Positions 9,515 through 19,863 of a DNA stretch of 64,000 bases are shown piece by piece; position 1 is the first letter of the stretch; each line of letters starts with the position of its first letter. The notes below the pieces were generated by a model. The model made no database searches and was not told where the DNA came from. It saw only the letters and a list, made by a program, of their open reading frames with translations. The stretch is from contig NZ_NCSM01000007.1 in NCBI RefSeq assembly GCF_002224125.1, positions 731,371 to 795,370 on the forward strand, given 5' to 3'. Position numbers and translations under genes: made by a program. This stretch comes from Streptomyces sp. NBS 14/10. GTDB taxonomy: Bacteria > Actinomycetota > Actinomycetes > Streptomycetales > Streptomycetaceae.

Positions 9515-10159
9515 CTAGAAAGAGGGGCCTCGGCGGCCGATCAGCTTCCAGGCGGTGGGCAGCGCGCCCATGGCCAGTGCGGCCTTCAGGGCGTCGCCGA
9601 TCAGGAACGGCGTGAGGCCCGCGGCGACCGCCTGGCTGAGGGAGATGTCCGCGGCCAGCGCGAGGTAGGGGACGCCGACGGCATAGATGATCGCCGAGCC
9701 GACCGCCATGGTGCCCACCGTGCGCAGCACCCCGCGGTCCCCGCCGCGCCGCGCCAGCGCGCCCACCGCGGCCGAGGCGAGCAGCATGCCCAGCACATAG
9801 CCGAAGGACGGCATCGCGGCGCCCGAGCTGCCCTCGGCGAACCACGGCAGGCCCGCCATGCCGAGGAGGGTGTACAGCGCGAGGGAGAGGAAGCCGCGCC
9901 GGGCGCCGAGCGAGGTGCCGACCAGCAGCGCGGCGAAGGTCTGGCCGGTCACCGGGACCGGGGAGCCGGGGACGGGCACGGAGAGCTGCGCGGCGAGGCC
10001 GGTGAGCGCGGCGCCGCCGACGACCAGGGCCGCGTCCCGGGCCAGGACCTGCCGGGAGGAAGGGGCGGACGAGGCGGCCGACCGGGCCCGGCGGGCCGGG
10101 AAGATCACATCCGCGAGGACCGTACCCGGGTGGACGGTGGCGGCAGAAGCGGTGCTCAT
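9515..10159 (-). CDS. bioY: Biotin transporter BioY
   Basis: Substrate-binding membrane component (S component) of an ECF-type biotin transporter, 214 residues. After a polar N-terminus of about 40 residues it shows the six hydrophobic helices of BioY. The motif QLSVPVPGSPVPVTGQTFA is typical of the family and forms part of the biotin-binding region. The start at 10159 (MSTASAATVH) is supported by GGAGA about 7 bases upstream on the minus strand. No bioM or bioN ATPase or energising subunit lies next to it, so it may work alone or share a general ECF module. It is divergent from the second permease. Confidence 0.93.
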   Translation of the reverse strand: MSTASAATVHPGTVLADVIFPARRARSAASSAPSSRQVLARDAALVVGGAALTGLAAQLSVPVPGSPVPVTGQTFAALLVGTSLGARRGFLSLALYTLLGMAGLPWFAEGSSGAAMPSFGYVLGMLLASAAVGALARRGGDRGVLRTVGTMAVGSAIIYAVGVPYLALAADISLSQAVAAGLTPFLIGDALKAALAMGALPTAWKLIGRRGPSF

Positions 10160-10446
10160 CGACGGTTCTCCGAGGTGAGAGGCGGTGTGGGACACGGTGA
10201 CGGTACCCGGGGGCCGGTCCGCGATCACGGTCGGCGGGCGACAAAGCCGCACCGGCCCGCTTGGAGACTTCCGGCAGTCGGCTGCCGGGCGATGGGGTGG
10301 GTACGCAGCGTCACGCGAGAGTCCGATATTCAGACATCTTGCGGCCGAATGTTGTCCTGAGCGGACACCGCCCCCACACTGAGGGCGTTTTGCCCCCAAC
10401 AGCACCTCCCGTACTCGCACCCTCATGTAATGGACACCACAGACCC

Positions 10447-11877
10447 ATGAACCGGACACCCGCGTCCTCCGCGTCCTCCGCGCAGGAGCGCGACGCCGAG
10501 GCGGTCGGCACCGGCCGGGCCGGCGGCGCGCCGCTGTCCCACGGCCTCAAGCAGCGCCATCTGTCGATGATCGCCCTCGGGGGTGTGATCGGCGCGGGCC
10601 TGTTCGTCAGCTCCGGCACCGGTATCGCGGCCGCCGGGCCGTCGATCGTGATCGCTTATGCGCTGTCCGGCCTGCTCGTGATGCTCGTGATGCGCATGCT
10701 CGGTGAGATGTCGGCGGCCAACCCGGCCTCCGGCTCCTTCTCCGTACACGCCGAGCGGTCGATCGGGCCGTGGGCCGGGTTCACCGTGGGGTGGACGTTC
10801 TGGGTGCTGCTGTGCGTGGGCATCGCGGCCGAGGCGATCGGCGCGGCGGGGATCATGGTGAAGTGGTTCCCCGGCACCGAGTCCTGGATGTGGGTCGCCC
10901 TGTTCATGGTGATCTTCTGCGGGACGAACCTCGCGGCCGTCGGCAACTTCGGCGAGTTCGAGTTCTGGTTCGCCGCGCTGAAGATCACCGCGATCTCGCT
11001 CTTCCTGGTCCTGGGCGTGCTGGCCATCCTCGGCGTGCTCCCGGGCACCGACGCCCCGGGCGCCGCCAACCTCACCGGGACCCATGGCTTCCTGCCCAAC
11101 GGCCTCGACGGCCTCGTCCTGGGCCTGCCGGCCACCGTGTTCGCGTACGGCGGTCTTGAGACGGTCACCATCGCGGCGGCCGAGTCCGAGCATCCGGTCC
11201 AGGGGGTCGCGAGCGCGGTGCGCACCGCGATGTGGCGGATCGCGGTGTTCTACGTGGGCTCGATGCTGGTCGTGGTCACCCTGATCCCGTGGAACGACCC
11301 GTCGGTCGTCGCCGACGGCCCGTACGTGGCCGTGCTCGAGCGCCTCGACATCCCGGCGGCCGGCCAGCTGATGAACGTCATCGTGCTGGTGGCCCTGCTC
11401 TCCGCGATGAACGCCAACATCTACGGCGCCTCCCGCATGGCGTACTCGCTCGCGGCGCGCGGCGAGGGGCCGTCCGTCCTCGGCGGGGTCAGCGGCGGGG
11501 TGCCCCGGGCGACCGTGGTCGCCTCCTCCACCTTCGGCTTCTTCGCGGTGCTGCTGAGCTACTGGTGGCCGGACACCATCTTCAAGTGGCTGCTCAACAT
11601 GGTCGGCGCGGCCGTGCTGATCGTGTGGGGTTTCATCGCGGTCTCGCAGCTGAGGATGCGCAGGCGGCTGGAGCGCGAGACGCCCGACAAGCTCGTGGTG
11701 AAGATGTGGCTGTTCCCGTATCTGACGTGGGTGGCGCTGGCCGGGACGGTCGTCGTACTGGCGCTGATGACCCGCGAGTCCGACACCCGCACCCAGCTGT
11801 ACTTCTCGGCCGGGCTGACGGCGGCGCTCGCGGTGGTCGGATACGTACGGCAGCGGTTGGCGGCGGCGCGGGGCTGA
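10447..11877 (+). CDS. Amino-acid permease (APC superfamily), paralogue
   Basis: A second 12-helix amino-acid permease, 476 residues, clearly paralogous to the protein at 7718-9190. It shares HLSMIALGGVIGAGLFVSSG in helix 1, LGEMSAANPASGSFSVHAE and PWNDPS at equivalent places. The ATG at 10447 was chosen because it leaves a short polar N-terminal tail like its paralogue; no strong Shine-Dalgarno is visible. The transport direction and substrate family are secure, the exact amino acid is not. It converges on the DsbA-like gene across a shared hairpin terminator. Confidence 0.9.
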   Translation: MNRTPASSASSAQERDAEAVGTGRAGGAPLSHGLKQRHLSMIALGGVIGAGLFVSSGTGIAAAGPSIVIAYALSGLLVMLVMRMLGEMSAANPASGSFSVHAERSIGPWAGFTVGWTFWVLLCVGIAAEAIGAAGIMVKWFPGTESWMWVALFMVIFCGTNLAAVGNFGEFEFWFAALKITAISLFLVLGVLAILGVLPGTDAPGAANLTGTHGFLPNGLDGLVLGLPATVFAYGGLETVTIAAAESEHPVQGVASAVRTAMWRIAVFYVGSMLVVVTLIPWNDPSVVADGPYVAVLERLDIPAAGQLMNVIVLVALLSAMNANIYGASRMAYSLAARGEGPSVLGGVSGGVPRATVVASSTFGFFAVLLSYWWPDTIFKWLLNMVGAAVLIVWGFIAVSQLRMRRRLERETPDKLVVKMWLFPYLTWVALAGTVVVLALMTRESDTRTQLYFSAGLTAALAVVGYVRQRLAAARG

Positions 11878-11904
11878 CCGCCCCGGCTTGACCCGCCCCG
11901 ACCC

Positions 11905-11941
11905 GAAGGCCCCCGTGCGACCGTGTCGCGCGGGGGCCTTC
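11905..11941. terminator. Bidirectional terminator hairpin
   Basis: The arms GAAGGCCCCCG (11905-11915) and CGGGGGCCTTC (11931-11941) pair perfectly between the convergent permease and DsbA-like genes. The position suits termination from both sides. Confidence 0.8.
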
Positions 11942-11970
11942 GCCTGTCCGTCGTATGCGTCAGGTGTGCC

Positions 11971-12606
11971 TCAGTCGAAGATCGGGCCCACCGTGCGGGT
12001 GCGCTTGATCTCGTAGAAGCCGGGGATCGAGGCGACCATCAGCGTGCCGTCCCACAGCTGGGCGGCGGCCTCGCCCTTGGGCGCGGGGGTCACGACCGGG
12101 CCGAAGAAGGCGATCTGCTCGCCGTCCGGGCCGGGGACCGCGATGACCGGGGTGCCCACGTCCTGGCCGACCAGGTCGATGCCCTCCTTGTGGGAGGCGC
12201 GCAGCTCGGTGTCGTACTCGTCGGAGTCGGCGGCGTCCGCGAGCTCGGCGGGCAGACCGGCCTCCTCGAGGGCGGCGACGATCGTCTCGCGGTTCTTCTC
12301 CAGGCCCTGGTTGTGGAAGCGGGTCCCGAGGGCGGTGTAGAGCGGGCCGAGAACGTCGCTGCCGTGCTTCTGCTCGGCGGCGACGCAGACCCGGACCGGC
12401 CCCCAGGCGGTCTTCATCAGCTCGCGGTACTCCTCGGGCAGTTCGTCGACCCGGGGCTCGTTGAGCACGGCCAGACTCATCACATGCCAGCGCACCTCGA
12501 CCGGGCGGACCTTCTCCACCTCCAGCATCCAGCGGGAGGTCATCCAGGCCCACGGGCACAGCGGGTCGAACCAGAAGTCGGCAGGAGTCTTGGCGGTTTC
12601 GGTCAC
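11971..12606 (-). CDS. DsbA-family thioredoxin-fold protein (Rv2466c-like)
   Basis: Cytoplasmic DsbA-type thioredoxin-fold protein of 211 residues. It matches the group that includes mycothiol-dependent nitroreductase Rv2466c of Mycobacterium. The active-site region is FWFDPLCPWAW: one cysteine (Cys17) with Ala at the position where Rv2466c has the resolving cysteine of CPWC. A single-cysteine mechanism using mycothiol is therefore likely. The GTG start at 12606 is supported by GAGGAGAG seven bases upstream. There is no signal peptide. It is divergent from the first pepN. Confidence 0.8.
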   Translation of the reverse strand: MTETAKTPADFWFDPLCPWAWMTSRWMLEVEKVRPVEVRWHVMSLAVLNEPRVDELPEEYRELMKTAWGPVRVCVAAEQKHGSDVLGPLYTALGTRFHNQGLEKNRETIVAALEEAGLPAELADAADSDEYDTELRASHKEGIDLVGQDVGTPVIAVPGPDGEQIAFFGPVVTPAPKGEAAAQLWDGTLMVASIPGFYEIKRTRTVGPIFD

Positions 12607-12766
12607 GATCTCTCCTCGAACGGACAGCCACGGAAAAGCGACAGGTGTTCCAGGAAACACGGCCGGGCGTGGCGGCCATTCCCCGATTCCCGTTGTCAGT
12701 GCCGCGTGACATGATTTCGCGTGTTCGAGTGTCCGATATTCGAGACGATGACGAGGGAGCCGCGTC

Positions 12767-15385
12767 TTGCCCGGCGAGAACCTGACCCGTGACGAAGCCC
12801 GAGAGCGCGCGCAGCTGCTGACCGTGGACGCGTACGACGTGGCGCTCGACCTGCGGTCCGCGGTCGGGGAGCACGCGGGTGAGGGGCCGCGCACCTTCCG
12901 CTCGACGACCACGCTGCGCTTCCGCTGCGCCGAGCCGGGGGCGGCGTCCTTCGCCGATCTGATCGCGCCGCGGGTCACCGCCGTACGGCTGAACGGGCGG
13001 GAGCTCGACCCGAAGGCCGTCTTCGACGGCGCGCGGATCGCCCTCGACTCCCTCGCCGCGGAGAACGAGCTGGTGGTGGAGGCGCAGTGCGCCTACAGCA
13101 GGACCGGCGAGGGGCTGCACCGCTTTGTGGACCCCGAGGACGGCCAGGTCTATCTGTACACGCAGTACGAGCCGGCCGACTCCCGCCGCGTCTTCGCGAA
13201 CTTCGAGCAGCCCGACCTCAAGGCCCGCTTCACCTTCTCGGTGACCGCCCCGCAGGACTGGACGGTGCTCAGCAACGGCGCGGTGGCGGCGCTCGAGCCG
13301 TCAGGAGCGGGTGACGGGTTCGCCACCACCCACTTCGCGCCGACCGAGCCGATCTCGACGTACATCACGGCGGTCGTGGCCGGCCCGTACCACTATGTAC
13401 GGGACCACTACAGCCGCGCCCTGCCGGACGGCTCCGCCCTGGAGATCCCGCTGGGCGCGCTGTGCCGCGCCTCGCTCGCCAAGCACTTCGACGCGGACGA
13501 CATCTTCACCGTCACCAAGCAGGGCCTGGACTTCTTCCACGACCACTTCGACTACCCGTACCCGTTCGGGAAGTACGACCAGGCGTTCGTGCCCGAGTAC
13601 AACCTCGGCGCGATGGAGAACCCGGGCTGTGTGACCTTCCGTGAGGAGTTCGTCTTCCGCGGCAAGGTCACCCAGGCCTCGTACGAGCACCGGGCCAATG
13701 TGATCCTCCACGAGATGGCCCATATGTGGTTCGGCGACCTGGTCACCATGGAGTGGTGGGACGACCTGTGGCTCAAGGAGTCCTTCGCGGACTTCATGGG
13801 CGCCTTCTCGCTCGTCGAGTCGACCCGCTTCACCGACGGCTGGATCACCTTCGCCAACCGCCGCAAGGCCTGGGCGTACCGCGCCGACCAGCTGCCGTCC
13901 ACCCACCCGGTCACGGCCGATATCCGCGACCTGGAGGACGCCAAGCTCAACTTCGACGGGATCACCTACGCCAAGGGCGCCTCCGTCCTCAAGCAGCTGG
14001 TGGCCTACGCCGGGCGGGACGCCTTCCTGGAGGGCGCGCGCCGCTACTTCAAGCGCCATGCGTACGGCAATACGCGCCTGACCGATCTGCTGTCGGTGCT
14101 GACCGAGACCTCCGGCCGGGACATGGCCGCCTGGTCCCGGGCCTGGCTGGAGACGGCCGGGGTCAATGTGCTCACCCCCCAGGCCACCTATGACGCGGCC
14201 GGCCATATCACCGAGCTGTCGATCGTCCAGGAGGCCGCCTCCGCCGAGCATCCGACGCTGCGGCCGCACCGGGTCGCCGTCGGCCTCTACCGGCGGGCCG
14301 GCGCGGCGGCGGACGGGACCGGCGCGCTGGTGCGCTACGCGCGGGCCGAGGTCGACGTGGACGGCCCCCGTACGGTGGTGGCCGAGCTGACCGGGGCCGA
14401 GCGGCCCGAGCTGATCCTGGTCAACGACGACGACCTCACCTACTGCAAGGTCCGCTTCGACGAGGCCTCGCTGGACACCCTGCGCGCCCACCTGGGCGAG
14501 CTGACCGACCCCCTCGCGCGGGCGCTGTGCTGGTCCGCCCTGTGGAATCTGACGCGGGACGCGCTGATGCCCGCCCGCGACTTCCTGGACCTGGTGGAGC
14601 GCTTCGGCGGGGCGGAGACCGATATCGGCGTGCTCCAGATGGTCCAGGCGTGGGCCCAGTCGGCGCTCCAGCACTACGCGGCGCCCGACTGGCGCGAGGA
14701 GGGCGGCCTGCGGGTCGCCGAGGGCGCGCTGCGCGAGCTGCGGCTGGCCGCGCCGGGCAGCGGCCACCAGCTGGCCTGGGCGCGGTTCTTCGCCCAGACC
14801 GCCGCCACCGACCTGGACCAGCGGCTGCTGCTCGGGCTGCTGGACGGCACGGCCCGGATCGACGGGCTGGATGTCGACCAGGAGCTGCGCTGGACGTTCC
14901 TGGCCTCGCTGACCGCCCAGGGCGCGGCCGACGAGTCGCTGATCGCGGCGGAGCTGGGCCGCGACGACACCGCCTCCGGCAAGCGCCACCAGGTGCGCTG
15001 CCTGACCGCCCGGCCGTCGGCCGCGGTCAAGGCGGAGGCATGGGCGGCGGTCGTGGAGTCCGACGCGCTGTCCAACGCTCTGGTGGAGGCCACCATCGCG
15101 GGCTTCGCGCAGCCCTCGCAGGCGGACCTGCTCGCGCCATACCAGGACCGGTACTTCGCCGTGATCGAGCGGGTGTGGCGGGAGCGGTCGATCGAGATCG
15201 CCATGTCGATCGTCCGCGGCCTGTTCCCCGCGCAGGGCGACCCCACGACCCTGGAGGCGGCCGACGCCTGGCTGACCCGCCATCCGAGCGCGGCGCCGGC
15301 GCTGCGCCGACTGGTCCTGGAGGCGCGCGCCGATCTCGCGCGGGCGCTGCGCGGACAGGAGTGCGACGCCCGCTCGGCCGTTTGA
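12767..15385 (+). CDS. pepN: Aminopeptidase N (M1), copy 1
   Basis: Zinc metallo-aminopeptidase of the M1 family, 872 residues, a cytoplasmic enzyme that trims N-terminal residues from peptides. It has the exopeptidase motif GAMEN and the zinc site HEMAHMWFGD followed 18 residues later by a glutamate (KESFADF). The C-terminal half is the ERAP1-like helical domain of actinobacterial PepN. The start is TTG at 12767 (PGENLTRDEARERAQ), with GAGGGAG about 8 bases upstream, matching the N-terminus of the second copy. A close paralogue lies at 19864-22437. Confidence 0.95.
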   Translation: MPGENLTRDEARERAQLLTVDAYDVALDLRSAVGEHAGEGPRTFRSTTTLRFRCAEPGAASFADLIAPRVTAVRLNGRELDPKAVFDGARIALDSLAAENELVVEAQCAYSRTGEGLHRFVDPEDGQVYLYTQYEPADSRRVFANFEQPDLKARFTFSVTAPQDWTVLSNGAVAALEPSGAGDGFATTHFAPTEPISTYITAVVAGPYHYVRDHYSRALPDGSALEIPLGALCRASLAKHFDADDIFTVTKQGLDFFHDHFDYPYPFGKYDQAFVPEYNLGAMENPGCVTFREEFVFRGKVTQASYEHRANVILHEMAHMWFGDLVTMEWWDDLWLKESFADFMGAFSLVESTRFTDGWITFANRRKAWAYRADQLPSTHPVTADIRDLEDAKLNFDGITYAKGASVLKQLVAYAGRDAFLEGARRYFKRHAYGNTRLTDLLSVLTETSGRDMAAWSRAWLETAGVNVLTPQATYDAAGHITELSIVQEAASAEHPTLRPHRVAVGLYRRAGAAADGTGALVRYARAEVDVDGPRTVVAELTGAERPELILVNDDDLTYCKVRFDEASLDTLRAHLGELTDPLARALCWSALWNLTRDALMPARDFLDLVERFGGAETDIGVLQMVQAWAQSALQHYAAPDWREEGGLRVAEGALRELRLAAPGSGHQLAWARFFAQTAATDLDQRLLLGLLDGTARIDGLDVDQELRWTFLASLTAQGAADESLIAAELGRDDTASGKRHQVRCLTARPSAAVKAEAWAAVVESDALSNALVEATIAGFAQPSQADLLAPYQDRYFAVIERVWRERSIEIAMSIVRGLFPAQGDPTTLEAADAWLTRHPSAAPALRRLVLEARADLARALRGQECDARSAV

Positions 15386-15515
15386 CGGGGCTTTATCGGC
15401 AGATCAGCTGTTTTCGGCAATCGAACGTCCGTACTTTAGGACGGGGTTGTCCGTATTTGTCGACGAGCGTGTAACAGCGGTTAGCGGGCCGGGCGGGCCC
15501 GGGAATGGCGGGGTC

Positions 15516-16559
15516 ATGAACTCCGACACCCCGCTCTCGCCCCGCCCGCTGCACCACCTCCCGGACGGCGGCCGCAGCGTTTTGACGAGTCGTCAACTCC
15601 GTGAGCACGGCGTGACGGCGGCCGAGGCCGCCGAGCGCTGCCGCCCCGGCGGACCCTGGCAGCGGATCCTGCCGGGCGTCCATCTGCTCCACCCCGGCCC
15701 CGCCACCGGCGAGGAGCGGCTGCACGCGGCGCTCCTGTACACCGCGAGCCGGGAGCGCCCGGGCCACCCGGAAGGCGCCGTTCCGGCACCCGGGGCGGGC
15801 GGCGGTCCGTACGGCGAGGCGATGATCACCGGACTGGCGGCGCTGGCCCTGCACCGCTTCTCCGCCGTCCCCTCGCTGCGCGCCCTTGACCGCGTCGATG
15901 TGCTCGTACCGCGTGCGCGGCGGCTGCGCGGGGCCGGCTATGTGCGCTTCGTCCGCGCCGCCGCCCTGCCCTGTCCCCGGGAGATCACCGGTCTGCCGAC
16001 CGCCCCCGCCGCCCGCGCGCTGGCCGACGCGGTGGCCCAGCTGTCCGACGCCTCGGCCGTCCGCCGGCTGCTCATCGAGGCCGTGCGCCAGGGGCACTGC
16101 GAGGCGTCGTCCGTCGTACGGGAGCTGAGCCGGGCCCGGCTGCTGTCCCGGCCGCATGTCGTCGACGCCGTCGACGCGCTGCTGGCCGAGGGGCGGGCCA
16201 TGGCCGAGGCCCAGCTCTACGACATGGTGCGCGGATACTCCCTGCCCGAGCCGCTGTGGAACGTGGAGCTGCGGCTGCCCGGCGGCCCCCTGCTGTCCGG
16301 GGTGGACGCGTACTGGCCACTGCAGGCCGTGGCGTTGGAGATCGACGCACGAACCCCCCGCCAGGGCGGCGGGCACGATCCACTGGGCCGCTTCACGCCC
16401 GCGGGCGAGCATATGGAGCGGCTGGGCATCACGGTCGTGCGCGTCACGCCCAAGAAGCTCCGCGAGAGCCTGGAGACGCAGGCCGCGGTCGTCCGCACCG
16501 CGCTGATCGCGTCGATCGACCGTGAGCCCACGCCCTACCTCGTGATCCGGCCCAGGTGA
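15516..16559 (+). CDS. AbiEi-like N-terminal domain protein with nuclease-like C-terminus
   Basis: Protein of 347 residues with no assigned function. The N-terminal 60 residues (LTSRQLREHGVTAAEAAERC) resemble the winged-helix domain found in AbiEi-type antitoxins and their many solitary relatives. The C-terminal 100 residues (VDAYWPLQAVALEIDAR, then FTPAGEHMERLGITVVRVT) resemble the DUF559/very-short-patch-repair nuclease fold common in actinobacteria. No toxin partner is adjacent, so a toxin-antitoxin role is not supported. The ATG at 15516 is preferred; an in-frame start at 15447 would add 23 poorly coding residues. Confidence 0.7.
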   Translation: MNSDTPLSPRPLHHLPDGGRSVLTSRQLREHGVTAAEAAERCRPGGPWQRILPGVHLLHPGPATGEERLHAALLYTASRERPGHPEGAVPAPGAGGGPYGEAMITGLAALALHRFSAVPSLRALDRVDVLVPRARRLRGAGYVRFVRAAALPCPREITGLPTAPAARALADAVAQLSDASAVRRLLIEAVRQGHCEASSVVRELSRARLLSRPHVVDAVDALLAEGRAMAEAQLYDMVRGYSLPEPLWNVELRLPGGPLLSGVDAYWPLQAVALEIDARTPRQGGGHDPLGRFTPAGEHMERLGITVVRVTPKKLRESLETQAAVVRTALIASIDREPTPYLVIRPR

Positions 16560-16579
16560 GACCGGTTATATGAGACGGG

Positions 16580-18307
16580 TCACCGCTTGCGCAGCAGCAG
16601 CTCGGTGTTGCGGTCGTCCGCGTCGCCCGCCAGGGCCTGGCTGCGCCCCGGGGCGTTGTAGGACAGCTCGCGGTAGAGCGCGGCCAGGCCGGTCTGGGAC
16701 AGATCGGCGTAGTCCGTGCGGCGCGGCGCGGCCGACTCGACGAGGGTGGTGAACAGCGACAGCGTGCCGTCGTGGTTGTCCACCACCTCGATCACCCGGG
16801 CCAGCTGGGGGAAGTCCACATGCGAGGCGGTGGTGATCTCCCAGAAGGTGCCACGCGGGGTGATCTCGTTCTTGTGGCTGTGGCCGTTGATCCACGCCAG
16901 CACCTGGGGGTGGCGCTGGAAGAGCGCCACGACCTCGTCGCCGCCGTGCCGGGCCTCGCGCGGGCGGGCCGGGTCGCGGTTCAGGTTGTCCATGCTACGG
17001 CTGTAGTGGTGGCTGAAGACCAGGATCCGGTCGTCCTTGTGGGCCTTCAGGGTCCGCTCCAGCCAGCGCAGCTGGGCGGTGCCCAGCGACCCGGTGTAGT
17101 GGCCGCCCGGGTCGGTGGTGTCCAGGCTGATGCCGAGGAGGCCGTCGGATATCCGGAACGAGTAGTAGCAGGTGCCCTCGTCGAGGTTGGCCTTGGTGTA
17201 GCCGTGGCCGACCGGGCCGGGCCCGGTGTGGGCCGGGTCGAGGTGCGCCGCGACGAAGTCCCGCTGGGAGAAGGGCGCGCGGCGCTCGTCGGGGGTGACG
17301 GTGCGCATGTCCTTCGCGTGCGCGCGCAGCAGCTCCTTCATGACCTTGCCCGTGGGGTCGCCGCCCTTGCGCTCGTCCTTGAAGCGCTCCTCGGCCTCGG
17401 CGGCCGGGATGATCTGGAGCTTGCGGCTGCCGGTGGCGAGGTCCGCGAAGTAGGAGCCGCCGAAGGAGTAGACACCGCCGGACAGGTCGTCGTGGTTGCC
17501 GATGGTCGAGTACCACGGCAGCCGCAGCCCGGGGCTGTTGACGGTGCGCAGCGCGGCCGTAAGGAAGCCGTCGATCCGCGGGAAGCCGACCTGCTTGTCG
17601 GTGTCGCGCACCGCGCTCTCCGGGTGCCAGAACGCCTTGAGCCCGCTGTTCTGCACGCCCTCGTAGCGGCGCGGGTCGCCCGTGTTGGGGGTGATCCGGC
17701 CGCCGTTCATCACGCCCAGAAACCAGTCCAGCTCGATCCGCGCGTTGTTGTCGGTGTTGTCGCCGGTGGTCATGACGAAGGAGAGCGGGGAGCCGGTGGC
17801 CGGCCCGCCGCGCAGCCCGTTGACCCGCTCGATGAGGGACGCGGCGCCGACCACGGTCAGCGCCTCGTGGGGCCGCCAGGCGCCCGGGCGCCCGGCGCGC
17901 AGGAACTCGTACCGCAGCGGGTGCTGCACATCGGTGAGGTGCATGTCCGTGAGCTGTACGAAGGAGGCGAGCGTGGTGCGCCGGTCCTCCCGGCCGCCCT
18001 TGGCCCCGGCGAGCTCGGTGCGTACGGTACGGGCCCAGGCCGGGCCGTCGCCGAGCCTGCGGTAGGTGCCGCTGCCGCGCGGGGCGGAGAAGGTCTCCAG
18101 CGTCGTCCCGGCCTTCGAGGGGAGCGCGGGGGCGGTGACGACTCTGCGGGCGGCGGCGCGCACCTGGGCCGGCTGTGAGGCGGTCGCCGAACCGCTGCCG
18201 GGCCCGAAGGCGAGCCCGAGGCCCGTTGCGGCACCTGCGGAGGCGGTGGCGACGAGAAGGGTGCGGCGGTCGAGGGCGGCGTGGGCGGCGGACCGTATGC
18301 GGGACAT
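16580..18307 (-). CDS. Exported metallophosphoesterase (TIGR03767-like)
   Basis: Large calcineurin-type phosphoesterase of 575 residues. The N-terminus has a twin-arginine-like signal (LDRRTLLVATASAG then a hydrophobic run), so Tat export is likely. The metal-binding blocks are readable: TDMHLTD near the start of the domain, GDNTDNN, GNHD, FSHHYS and NGHSHKN. This order defines the metallophosphoesterase fold, and the length and spacing fit the TIGR03767-type subgroup. The substrate is unknown. The start at 18307 has GGGGAG upstream. It converges on the preceding gene with only 20 bp between stops. Confidence 0.85.
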   Translation of the reverse strand: MSRIRSAAHAALDRRTLLVATASAGAATGLGLAFGPGSGSATASQPAQVRAAARRVVTAPALPSKAGTTLETFSAPRGSGTYRRLGDGPAWARTVRTELAGAKGGREDRRTTLASFVQLTDMHLTDVQHPLRYEFLRAGRPGAWRPHEALTVVGAASLIERVNGLRGGPATGSPLSFVMTTGDNTDNNARIELDWFLGVMNGGRITPNTGDPRRYEGVQNSGLKAFWHPESAVRDTDKQVGFPRIDGFLTAALRTVNSPGLRLPWYSTIGNHDDLSGGVYSFGGSYFADLATGSRKLQIIPAAEAEERFKDERKGGDPTGKVMKELLRAHAKDMRTVTPDERRAPFSQRDFVAAHLDPAHTGPGPVGHGYTKANLDEGTCYYSFRISDGLLGISLDTTDPGGHYTGSLGTAQLRWLERTLKAHKDDRILVFSHHYSRSMDNLNRDPARPREARHGGDEVVALFQRHPQVLAWINGHSHKNEITPRGTFWEITTASHVDFPQLARVIEVVDNHDGTLSLFTTLVESAAPRRTDYADLSQTGLAALYRELSYNAPGRSQALAGDADDRNTELLLRKR

Positions 18308-19745
<1,438 letters not shown>

Positions 19746-19863
19746 GCCAAGGCTCGGGCAGGCACCTGACAGGCGCCCCGCGGCGCCGGGCGATTACCGC
19801 GGGCGGCGGATGGGCCTTGCGTGGAAGGATGGCCGAAACGTCGTATTCGAAGGAGATGCCCAG

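Noticed and set aside
10319..12745. Shared word GTCCGATATTC upstream of the second permease and the first pepN
   Set aside because: Only 11 bases at two sites, without symmetry or matching position relative to starts; likely chance.
15516..16559. Type IV toxin-antitoxin system based on the AbiEi-like N-terminus
   Set aside because: No adjacent nucleotidyltransferase toxin gene; solitary proteins of this type are common.
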